DNA of 22,307 nt from assembly GCA_964479625.1 (NCBI GenBank), contig CAYZMS010000045.1, positions 1 through 22,307 on the forward strand, in the 5' to 3' direction. The position numbers were made by a program, and so were the translations under genes. Each line of letters starts with the position of its first letter. Within the stretch, counting starts at the first letter, position 1. The notes under the pieces are model-generated. The model was not told the origin of the DNA, did not search any database, and was given only the letters and a program-made list of their open reading frames with translations. Shown here in pieces: positions 15,706 to 22,307 of this stretch. The DNA comes from CAYZMS01 sp964479625. Its GTDB lineage: Bacteria > Bacteroidota > Bacteroidia > Chitinophagales > Saprospiraceae.

Positions 15706-16845
15706 TTATTGGTATTGTTGTAGGAGATCAAGCAGATCGTTGATCAGAATATTTCGCTGGACGGTAAAGTCTCGGTAGTCCAGTATGCCTTTATGGTTGT
15801 CCCCCTCCAGCGAGTGGAGCCGGGCGGAAAGCTCCACCTGTCGTCTACAGCAAGCTGCTGGTAAAAGGCCTTTATCACAGACGGTTTGTAGGTTTTCGAG
15901 TGCTTCTGTAAGTTTATTTTGGATGACCAGCTTTTCGAGTCTTTTCCCTAAATCCACTGGTATTTTATCCTGTTTAAGGTGGGATTCGGTCTTTTTTAAT
16001 AACATTCCTGCTTCTTTACAGACCTGATGCAATTCCTGGACAAAGGCAGCGGTATCCATTCGGGTAAAGTTCATATCGAATTCATTAACGAAGAAGGTTT
16101 CCAGCTCCGGCCGCTCGGGAATATCCATTCCGTAGACTGTTTTTACCTTTTCCTGGAGGTTAAGCAGGCGTAGCAGGAGCTTGAGGTACCACTTGCTGTA
16201 GCTGAAACCAATGAATAAAAAGAGATTGGCGTCTAAGATCGTTTCCCGTACACTGTCGGGAAGTCGGTAGTTATTGAAAATGCGTTGTAGGAATTCGAAA
16301 AGGTCGTCATAGGAAAGGATGAGCGACCCCTCGTTGTGGATACTTCCAAAAAGGTTATACAACAACCTTTGATCTAAAGCGGGTTTGAAATTCAAAATTC
16401 GATCGTCCTCCTCCTTGTTGTATTTCCGCTTGTCATAATGGTGAAAGGTAAAGGTCCCGCCCTGTTTCTCCATTGCACGGGCCATTAGGTCATCGGGCGA
16501 GAGGGAAATAATGAGGTGGAAGGGCAGTTCAGCCAATTGCTCATGTACTTTTGCCGGTTCCAGTTGCCGATAGAATTGGGTGATGGGGTAGATCAATTCG
16601 GATTTGTAGTTGTCTTCCACATGGAAGAAGCCATCTTCCCCATAATATTCGAGCTTTTGAAGATCGAGGTCCTGCAGGATTCCTTTTAGATCTTCCCGGA
16701 CGTAATCCTGCAGGGCATCCTTTATCGGGCGGGTTTGGGCCTGACCCAACATGGGGACTTCCGGGCCTAAGAGCAGGACAGCTTTTTGCCGCTCCAGGCG
16801 TCGAAGCAATTGTTTCCAGTTTAGGGCGATAGCAATTTCAGGCAT
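15706..16845 (-). CDS. Degenerate SIR2-like protein with C-terminal EAD-like domain
   Basis: A 379-aa protein, probably cytoplasmic. The Rossmann-like SIR2 scaffold is recognisable from KAVLLLGPEVPML (22-33), FHLIISLSPDDLMAR (109-123), LLYNLFGSIHNEGSLILSYDDLFEFL (161-186) and ANLFLFIGFSYSKWYLKLLLRLL (206-228). Key NAD-processing residues look lost: the GAGxS glycine motif is GPEVP, the TN of the TNYD motif is SL, and the catalytic His before Gly-Ser is Phe166. So it is probably a pseudo-SIR2 or ligand-binding module rather than an active NADase or deacylase. Residues about 296-379 form a helical tail (ACCRRQVELSARLHSLE...GILDYRDF...RNILINDLLDLL) typical of effector-associated domains. It starts 5 nt after the collagen-like gene and ends one base before the nSTAND gene. 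Confidence 0.75.
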   Translation of the reverse strand: MPEIAIALNWKQLLRRLERQKAVLLLGPEVPMLGQAQTRPIKDALQDYVREDLKGILQDLDLQKLEYYGEDGFFHVEDNYKSELIYPITQFYRQLEPAKVHEQLAELPFHLIISLSPDDLMARAMEKQGGTFTFHHYDKRKYNKEEDDRILNFKPALDQRLLYNLFGSIHNEGSLILSYDDLFEFLQRIFNNYRLPDSVRETILDANLFLFIGFSYSKWYLKLLLRLLNLQEKVKTVYGMDIPERPELETFFVNEFDMNFTRMDTAAFVQELHQVCKEAGMLLKKTESHLKQDKIPVDLGKRLEKLVIQNKLTEALENLQTVCDKGLLPAACCRRQVELSARLHSLEGDNHKGILDYRDFTVQRNILINDLLDLLQQYQ

Positions 16846-16850
16846 AAGGC

Positions 16851-19290
16851 TTACTGGTTTTGTTTGTTGCTACTTCCGGAAGCCTCAATATTAATGGGCA
16901 GCTTACCATCCTGCAGCTCTGAAGGGGTTTGCATAGTTGCAAGGATGCCAAAGGCCTTGGGATGGAGGTAAGTCCCTCGTTTTTCTTTTTCTTTTTCAAC
17001 TTCCACCTCTAAGGGGTTATTTCGGGCATAAGCATCGTTTCGAATCCCCGTTACCTGCCAGCTGACCTCGATGCCGGGTTGATCGGTTTGGATAAGAAAT
17101 TGATTATTTTGGATTTTTTCAGCGATAATAGCCTGTGCGAAACTACCGATGACCGTAAGGTGATAGCGGTAGTCCTTATTTAGCGCTTCGAAGTAGGGGG
17201 GAAGTTGTACCGTAGCATAGCCATCTGCGTCAGTAGTTACAATGCCATCGTACAGGGTTTTGCGTTCGGGGCTTTCGACGGTAGAGTGGTAGAGGTATTT
17301 ATCCCGGGGCGCTAAAGGGTGGTCGATCTTGAAATTTTTGGAACCTGCATTGAATTCATCGGCAACCTCAAGGTCATCGCTTATGCTGACGTCTCCTTCA
17401 AAAAAACCTGCCAGGTCAGCCCCTCTGGCGGTCGCTCTCAAGGCGGTTTGTCCATTATTGGAACCCAGGGCCCAAAAGCCTATTCCGTTGCTTTGCCTGG
17501 TGATGGCAAGCCCGCCAACGGCACCTCCCTCGAGTATACCACCGATCCCAGAACCGTTGGAGGCTGTAACAGCCCGTCCCCAGATACCGACCCCATTATT
17601 GGATCCCGAGGCCACTCCTTCTCCCAGTACTCCTGAAGCGAGGGTTTCGGGGTCCAGGTCATCGGGAACGGTCAGGCTTCCGTTTTGAATGGCGGAGGTG
17701 CCTCTTAGACCATGACTTTCCCGTGAAGTAGCGACTATGCCAGGGCCGCTGTCATTCTCCAATTGGATCATGCTACTACTTAAGTCAGCTGACTTTTCAA
17801 GGGGTAATTTAATCTCCAGGCTATTCCAGTTTCCACCGACTTCCCCTTGCAAGGGTGCCGCCATCCACATTTCTTTGGAATCATCATAAACAAGGGAAAA
17901 GGCTTGTCCACCGGTCGGGGGCATACCTCCAATGGGGCGGCCAAGAATATTTACCTGTAAATTGTCAAAGCTTCCGGAGATATCACCCCCCAGTTGACCT
18001 GCTCTCCATTCATCGGTTCCCGGGTCGAGGACCATAAAGTAGGGTTGCCCACCGGTCGGGGGCATACCTCCAATGGGGCGACCGAGCAGGCTGGAAACTT
18101 GTAAATTGTCAAAGCTTCCGGTGACATCACCTCCCAGTTGGCCGGCTCTCCACTCATCGGTTCCCGGGTCGAGGACCATAAAGTAGGGTTGCCCACCGGT
18201 TGGGGGCATACCTCCAATGGGGCGACCGAGCAGGCTGGAAACTTGTAAATTGTCAANNNNNNNNNNNNNNNNNNNNNNNNNNNNNNNNNNNNNNNNNNNN
18301 NNNNNNNNNNNNNNNNNNNNNNNNNNNNNNNNNNNNNNNNNNNNNNNNNNNNNNNNAGCTTCCTGTCACTTCTCCCGAAGCTATATCGTTAAAAGTGATA
18401 TCGTCATCGGGGTTACCGTCGATCCGGCCTTGCTGCTGCCAGCTACCATCGATCTTTTGGTAAAAATCTCCGGTGGTTTGAAAGTAAAGGTCTCCACTTG
18501 TGCCCTCACTGCTTTGGGGAATACCTGAGCCCGTTAGCCACATTGTCCCGGATCCACTTCCGGATCCATCTTCCCCCTTAGGTCCCTGGGGCCCGGTCAG
18601 GTCAGAGGTGGTAAAGCTGGTACCGTCGGTGAAATTTAGAGTAAAGGTGCCATCGCCATTGTCGACCGTCCCTGAGATCCCTTTTCCAGCTGGGCCTTGG
18701 GGGCCTGCTCCTCCCTGAGGCCCTTGTGGTCCGGTCGGTCCGGAAAGCGTACCGCGGTATATCCAGGATTCGTTAGCCTTTTGATAAAAATCCCCATTGT
18801 TACTGTTCAGGAATAGGTCGGAATCTGCACCCTGGTTATCAGGAGGAGGACCATTTCCGACAAGCCAGGAGGAACCACCCCCACCTCCATTAGCTGCATA
18901 AAGGGCATAAGGTACACTCCAAAGTCGAGACCGGCCCAGGTTTTGAAATTGACCGTCCTCCACTAATAATACTTCAAGAAATTTTGCCCCCCCGCCCCAG
19001 TCTATATTCGAAAATTGACCAATCTGAGGAGTACCCTGGCCTATAACATGGTTGATCAGGCCGAATTCATTGGTGGATGTTTCAAAATTTTCCTGATATA
19101 CAATGGATCCTGTCTGACTGCCTGTGTAAACATTGAAAATTAGAGCGACCGGCTGGTTGGCAACCGGCGCACCCGTTTCAATATCTCTTACAACCGTTTG
19201 ATAGTTCAAACCCTGGGGAGTGGACTGTGCAACAAGAGCAAGAGGCCCCAAAAAAATAAAAAACAGGTTAAAAAAGCTTTGAAGGCGCAT
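16851..19290 (-). CDS. Secreted collagen-like repeat protein, interrupted by an assembly gap
   Basis: An exported protein of at least about 779 aa, read across a 100-N gap. The signal peptide (FFNLFFIFLGPLALVAQ) is followed by the common Bacteroidota exported N-domain PQGLNYQTVVRD...VPYALYAANG. Next come two collagen-like Gly-x-y stretches (GPTGPQGPQGGAGPQGPAGKG at about 180-200 and GPQGPKGEDG near 232) and DFYQK...SW units. After the gap come tandem 47-48-aa repeats (LGRPIGGMPPTGGQPYFMVLDPGTDEW), a Gly/Asn-rich beta-helix-like region, and a C-terminal module (KNFKIDHPLAPRDKYLYHSTVESPE...VSWQVTGIR) found at the end of many bacterial surface and fibre proteins. It sits 13 nt after the T9SS-sorted protein gene and 5 nt before the SIR2-like gene. 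It is probably a surface or extracellular fibre. Confidence 0.78.
17921..18256 (-). repeat. Tandem 141-144-bp coding repeats
   Basis: Units start at 17921, 18062 and 18206 (periods 141 and 144 bp). The third unit is cut by the N gap after 51 bp, and those 51 bp are identical to the start of the second unit. A more diverged copy lies at about 17780-17920. Each unit encodes about 47-48 aa including RPIGGMPPTGGQ and GSFDNLQV. Confidence 0.9.
18257..18356. other. Assembly gap of exactly 100 N
   Basis: One hundred undetermined bases, the conventional placeholder for a gap of unknown size. It lies inside the tandem repeat of the collagen-like gene, so collapsed identical repeat copies are the likely reason. 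Confidence 0.98.
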
Positions 19291-19303
19291 ACCTTGTGAG
19301 TTT

Positions 19304-19783
19304 TTAAAGTTTTTGGAATGGCAAACTCAGAACCCTGTTATCCTTTGTTTGAAAGCGGAGGAAATAGGTGCCCTCAGGTAAATTCCCGCAGGGAATTTGC
19401 AGGTTTTTCGCATTCCAGGTTTTTTGAAGGATCAGTGTTCCCTTCGAATCAGTCATTAACAGTACCCCATTCGGTGAAACGGTAGCTTGTATATTCAAAA
19501 ACTCTGTGGTAGGGTTTGGAAAAATGGTCAATCCCAATTCCTTAGCAAGGGTTGAATTGGCAAGGCCTACAACGATGCCTGCTTCCGGTTGGTTAAACCC
19601 CTGGGTTAAGGTTCTATCCATGCCGGTTAAAGTAAAAATGGCGTGTTCACCAACCGTGTAGGTGAATACCTGATCTTTGACTACCTCACTACCTCCAGCT
19701 GTGGCAATGACGCTGGTGAAAGGGATAATGGTCTGCGCGGACAATCCCGCAGGAAGTAATACCATAAGGAACAGGAATCGCAT
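19304..19783 (-). CDS. Small secreted protein with T9SS type A sorting domain
   Basis: A 159-aa exported protein. A signal peptide (MRFLFLMVLLPAGLSAQ) is followed by a short mature region of about 65 residues (VIATAGGSEVV...FTYTVGEHAIFTLTG...LTQGFNQPE), a pattern found widely before T9SS sorting domains. The C-terminal part begins LTIFPNPTTEFLNIQ and continues with the strand pattern (LLMTDSKGTLILQKTW...LPEGTYFLRFQTKDNRVLSLPFQKL) of the type A sorting domain. It should therefore be carried across the outer membrane by the type IX system and attached to the surface or released. It is the first gene of the four-gene operon, 13 nt before the collagen-like gene. Its own function is unknown. Confidence 0.88.
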   Translation of the reverse strand: MRFLFLMVLLPAGLSAQTIIPFTSVIATAGGSEVVKDQVFTYTVGEHAIFTLTGMDRTLTQGFNQPEAGIVVGLANSTLAKELGLTIFPNPTTEFLNIQATVSPNGVLLMTDSKGTLILQKTWNAKNLQIPCGNLPEGTYFLRFQTKDNRVLSLPFQKL

Positions 19784-19819
19784 TTTTCAAACTGCTTGGT
19801 GATGATGTTATGTCGTATT

Positions 19820-19851
19820 TAAAAATAGCATATTTTTTTTAATGCCCCAAA
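19820..19851 (-). promoter_or_regulatory. Candidate promoter of the four-gene signalling operon
   Basis: Reading on the minus strand: TTTG (19851-19848), a 20-nt spacer, then TATTTTTA (19827-19820), one base off the Bacteroidota TAnnTTTG element and with the expected spacing. It lies 36 nt before the ATG of the T9SS-sorted protein. Confidence 0.45.
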
Positions 19852-19870
19852 AGGTAGGTGGTTGAAGGAT

Positions 19871-19932
19871 TGGACTTAGCATTTTAACTGGTGCAGCAAT
19901 GCCTCACCAGTCGCACCAGCGTTACAAGTCCA
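19871..19932. repeat. Nested inverted repeats upstream of the B12 riboswitch promoter
   Basis: Outer perfect arms TGGACTT (19871-19877) and AAGTCCA (19926-19932) enclose inner perfect arms ACTGGTG (19887-19893) and CACCAGT (19905-19911); GGTGC/GCACC (19890-19894 with 19913-19917) is an alternative inner pairing. It lies between the two divergent promoters and could be an operator or a structured RNA. No known element was recognised. Confidence 0.45.
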
Positions 19933-19942
19933 CAAGTTTACC

Positions 19943-19950
19943 TATCTTTG
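19943..19950 (+). promoter_or_regulatory. -7 element of the btuB/riboswitch promoter
   Basis: TATCTTTG matches the Bacteroidota TAnnTTTG consensus exactly. Transcription would begin at about 19955, which is the first base of the riboswitch P1 stem. The -33 region has only GTTA (19921-19924), a weak match to TTG. Confidence 0.55.
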
Positions 19951-19954
19951 CTTC

Positions 19955-20137
19955 TAGACTAAGGTGCACCTATCGAACATAGGTTTGATCGGGGCTTAAA
20001 AGGGAATCCTGTGAAAAACAGGAACTGTACCCGCAGCTGTAATTTCCATTGGTCAGGAGTACCAAATGGCCACTGTTCGAAATTCGAATGGGAAGGCGGT
20101 ACTCCGAGGAATAAGTCAGAAGACCTGCCAAAGTCTA
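19955..20137 (+). ncRNA. Cobalamin (adenosylcobalamin-class) riboswitch aptamer
   Basis: Conserved core elements are seen in order: AGGGAATCCTGTGAAAAACA at 20001-20020, GGAACTGTACCCGCAGCTGT at 20021-20040, GCCACTG at about 20067-20073, and AGTCAGAAGACCTGCC at 20114-20129. The ends pair as a P1 stem, TAGACT (19955-19960) with AGTCTA (20132-20137), and a small ACCTAT/ATAGGT hairpin lies just inside. It precedes a BtuB-type receptor, so B12 binding should switch the receptor off. Confidence 0.93.
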
Positions 20138-20313
20138 TGTTTTCACCATCGCTTTCGGGCTAAAAGCGGCGTGAGTAAACGATTAGCTGTTGGAGTTTAC
20201 TTGGTTGGCAGGTCGAAAGTGTAGGGAAAACCTCTATCTGGTCATGCGGCTGAGTCTGTTTCGACAAACTTATCTTCTCGCCCCACTTTTTAGCCGGACA
20301 TAATGACTACAGC
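20138..20313 (+). promoter_or_regulatory. Riboswitch expression platform and btuB leader
   Basis: TTGGCAGGTC at 20205-20214 is perfectly complementary (10 bp) to GACCTGCCAA at 20122-20131 in the conserved 3' aptamer core, so the two folds would compete. Other hairpins: CGCTTT/AAAGCG (20150-20155, 20163-20168), AGTAAAC/GTTTACT (20174-20180, 20195-20201) and GTCGAAA/TTTCGAC (20212-20218, 20259-20265). I see no strong G+C hairpin with a long U-tract, so translational control is at least as likely as termination. Confidence 0.6.
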
Positions 20314-22212
20314 ATGTTCGGTATGCGTTTCCTAGTAGTTTGGGTTTTTGGTCTATCAGGTAATTGCCTTTGGGGACAAACTTCTATCACCGATTCTATC
20401 TATATACTCCCGGAAGTGGAGATTCAGTCTGGCAGGATAGAGCCAAGGGATCAGACTGACAAGGTGCTGGTATTAGATAGTCTGGATCGCCTGGGATTTG
20501 GGCGGACCCATCTTTCCGATCTTTTACAGAACGTTACTCCTGTTGGCATAAAGCAATATGGCCCTTCTGGTATTGCTACTTCCTCATTAAGAGGCGGCAG
20601 TGCCGCCCAAACCAGTGTACTTTGGAACGGCTTTCCCATCACCAATCCGATGCTTGCACAAAGCGATCTTTCCCTGTTGCCGACTAACCTAATGGATGAG
20701 ATTCGAATTACCCTGGGAGGAGGAAGTGCGCTTTGGGGAAGTGGTGCAGTAGGGGGGGTAATTTCCCTGGATAACACCTTTTTATTTGACAATGGCTGGA
20801 GTGCCCGGGCAGGCATGGGCTGGGGGGCGTTCAGGGAGCGGCAACAGGATATACAACTAGCGTATGGAAGCAAGCGATCAGCTACCCACTTACAATTATT
20901 TCATGCGCGGGCAGAGAATGATTTTCCATACCAGGACCTTTTCGGTGAAAACAAACGCCTGGAACATGGAAAAACAGTTCAAAGTGGGCTTTTACTTGGG
21001 CAATCCTTTCGGTGGAGGCAACACCATATTTCTGTTCATTTATGGTCGCAGGAGGCAGAGCGGGAAGTGCCTCCTACTCGAGTGCAGGACATAAGCGTAG
21101 CTTCTCAAGAAGACGCCTCTTTACGGTTGGCAGCCGATTATAAATACCTTTCCCGGGATTGGTACCTCAACCTGCGTGCAGCCCGAATGTCTGATCGCCT
21201 GGAATACACGGACTCCCTGTTGAACTTGGACTCAGAAAGCCAGGCACTTAACTATTGGGGGGAGGGGCTGATTGGTTGGATCCCCATCAAGGGGCATTTG
21301 CTGGAAACAGGTTTTCAAGTCAATGATCAGCAAGGAAAATCAGCTTCTTATGTCGAAACCGGCAGCCGGCAAAACTGGAGCTGGTTGGCTCGGTACCGGT
21401 TTCCATTGGGAGCCCACTGGACAATATCTACCCGCCTGAGACAGGAGTGGTCGGATGGAAAAGCTCTGCCTTTTATTCCCTATTTCGGTTTTCAGGCTGA
21501 GCTTAGCCCGGCAGTTGAAATAAAGGGCAATATCAGTCGGAGTTTTCGGCAGCCGGGGCTCGATGATTTGTTCTGGAACCCTGGTGGCAATACCAGCCTT
21601 TTGCCAGAGGAAGGCTGGGGGCAAGAGCTGGGGATGGGTTGGAATCCCACCTGGGAACCCTTTTCTTTTTCTTACAGGCTAACTGCCTTTAGCAGGCAAA
21701 TTGAAAATTGGATCCAATGGGTTCCGGGGCCTGCTTATTGGTCTCCTCAGAACATCAAAAAGGTTTGGAGTCGAGGGGTAGAACAGGAAATTGAAGGGGG
21801 ATTCGTCCGCCCTGGCTGGCAAGCTACACTTGGTCTTTTCCTGCATGTGGTGCGTTCCACAACTGAGGCTACCTCCGGTCCGGGAGACCACAGCCTTGGA
21901 CAACAATTGATCTACACTCCTGAGTATCAGACCGGCGCCCAGGGGGCTTTTGAAACGGGACCTTTGCTGATTCAATACCAACACCGTTGGACAAGCCGGT
22001 CTTACACCACTGCTGATAATTCCGAATGGCTGAATGGCTTTCAAAGAGGTAACCTACACCTTGCCTATCAATGGAGCATCGGAGATCTGAAGGGGACTGC
22101 CATTGGTAGTATCCAGAATATCTGGAATGCAGAGTATGAGCTTGTTGCCAACAGGCCCATGCCCGGTAGGTACTGGGAGTTGGGAGTAGAATTGGTATGG
22201 AATGAAAAATAG
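20314..22212 (+). CDS. btuB: TonB-dependent vitamin B12 receptor (BtuB-type)
   Basis: A 632-aa outer-membrane TonB-dependent receptor. A signal peptide ends near LWGQ; the TonB-box-like segment SIYILPEVEIQS follows at about 29-39. The plug domain spans about 45-155 with the signatures LQNVTPVGIKQYG, SSLRGGSAAQTSVLWNG and LGGGSALWGSGAVGGVISLD. The remaining 470 residues have barrel-strand periodicity with many aromatic residues, and the C-terminal strand is RYWELGVELVW. Its role as cobalamin importer is inferred from the riboswitch immediately upstream and the modest BtuB-like length; there is no SusD partner or carboxypeptidase-like N-terminal extension. ATG 20323 (MRFLVV) is an alternative start. 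No other B12 gene is in the window; one could follow beyond the right end. Confidence 0.88.
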   Translation: MFGMRFLVVWVFGLSGNCLWGQTSITDSIYILPEVEIQSGRIEPRDQTDKVLVLDSLDRLGFGRTHLSDLLQNVTPVGIKQYGPSGIATSSLRGGSAAQTSVLWNGFPITNPMLAQSDLSLLPTNLMDEIRITLGGGSALWGSGAVGGVISLDNTFLFDNGWSARAGMGWGAFRERQQDIQLAYGSKRSATHLQLFHARAENDFPYQDLFGENKRLEHGKTVQSGLLLGQSFRWRQHHISVHLWSQEAEREVPPTRVQDISVASQEDASLRLAADYKYLSRDWYLNLRAARMSDRLEYTDSLLNLDSESQALNYWGEGLIGWIPIKGHLLETGFQVNDQQGKSASYVETGSRQNWSWLARYRFPLGAHWTISTRLRQEWSDGKALPFIPYFGFQAELSPAVEIKGNISRSFRQPGLDDLFWNPGGNTSLLPEEGWGQELGMGWNPTWEPFSFSYRLTAFSRQIENWIQWVPGPAYWSPQNIKKVWSRGVEQEIEGGFVRPGWQATLGLFLHVVRSTTEATSGPGDHSLGQQLIYTPEYQTGAQGAFETGPLLIQYQHRWTSRSYTTADNSEWLNGFQRGNLHLAYQWSIGDLKGTAIGSIQNIWNAEYELVANRPMPGRYWELGVELVWNEK

Positions 22213-22217
22213 GATGG

Positions 22218-22284
22218 AGTGCTACTAGGTGCCTTGCACTTATAGGTGCCTAGCACCTATAAGTGCAAGGCACCTAGTAGCACT
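22218..22284. repeat. Perfect 32-bp inverted repeat with a 3-nt loop
   Basis: Bases 22218-22249 and 22253-22284 are exact reverse complements around a CTA centre. The arm contains the motif TAGGTGCC twice. It starts 5 nt after the btuB stop. No clear U-tract follows, so it could be a strong bidirectional hairpin, a dispersed repeat element, or an assembly fold-back. Confidence 0.9.
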
Positions 22285-22307
22285 AATTAAACACTACACC
22301 AAATTTA

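Noticed and set aside
15705..15731. Earlier TTG start for the nSTAND gene
   Set aside because: It would add nine low-complexity residues (MISYNNTNN) inside the SIR2-like gene; ATG 15704 fits just after the preceding stop.
15706..16845. Active NADase of the known antiphage SIR2 type (ThsA, DSR, SIR2-HerA)
   Set aside because: The catalytic His and Asn appear replaced and no HerA, SLOG or TIR partner is present.
17780..18256. Possible CRISPR array
   Set aside because: The repeats are long, contiguous, without unique spacers, and form one open reading frame encoding a repeat protein.
16851..19783. Phage tail fibre or prophage remnant
   Set aside because: Collagen-like and fibre-like sequence is present, but there are no phage structural, integrase or lysis genes, and the N-terminus is a Sec signal peptide followed by a common Bacteroidota exported domain.

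Overview
The window looks like a chromosomal segment of a Bacteroidota bacterium, probably of the Saprospiraceae/Lewinella type. Reasons: a type IX secretion (T9SS) C-terminal sorting domain, exported proteins whose signal peptides end in 'GQ' or 'AQ', a PorE-like TPR/propeller/OmpA protein, a TonB-dependent receptor, weak Shine-Dalgarno signals, and several matches to the Bacteroidota promoter pattern (TTTG, about 20 nt, TAnnTTTG). The genus call is inference. The sequence contains one 100-N assembly gap (18257-18356). I see no tRNA, rRNA, CRISPR array, transposase or phage structural genes.

Left part (1-7777), mostly envelope and metabolism: a beta-lactamase-fold serine hydrolase with four C-terminal membrane helices, and 14 nt after it a PorE-like OmpA-family protein. 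Convergent to these is a periplasmic lipoprotein trehalase (GH37). Upstream of that lies a PaaY-type left-handed beta-helix gamma-carbonic-anhydrase homologue, diverging from an unrecognised exported, probably outer-membrane protein.

Iron uptake (7783-10185): feoA-feoB on the minus strand. Upstream is a 19-bp palindrome resembling the DtxR/IdeR iron box, with a third half-site beside it. A 107-aa orphan gene follows.

Signalling/conflict island (10799-19783), the most interesting part. Four minus-strand genes are packed with 13, 5 and 1 nt between them: a small T9SS-sorted protein, a secreted collagen-like repeat protein, a degenerate SIR2-like protein, and an nSTAND NTPase with one membrane helix, 14 WD40 repeats (two seven-bladed propellers) and a C-terminal helical region. 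A CHAT-protease gene converges on the end of this operon. The CHAT protein and the SIR2-like protein end in similar helical tails that look like effector-associated (EAD) adaptor domains. I infer a membrane-spanning NTP-dependent sensor whose propellers may face the periplasm, whose cytoplasmic NTPase could act through EAD-tagged partners, and which is co-expressed with surface proteins.

Right part (19784-22307): a promoter followed at once by a cobalamin riboswitch, with a visible alternative pairing, leads to a BtuB-type vitamin B12 receptor. The window ends with a perfect 32-bp inverted repeat.
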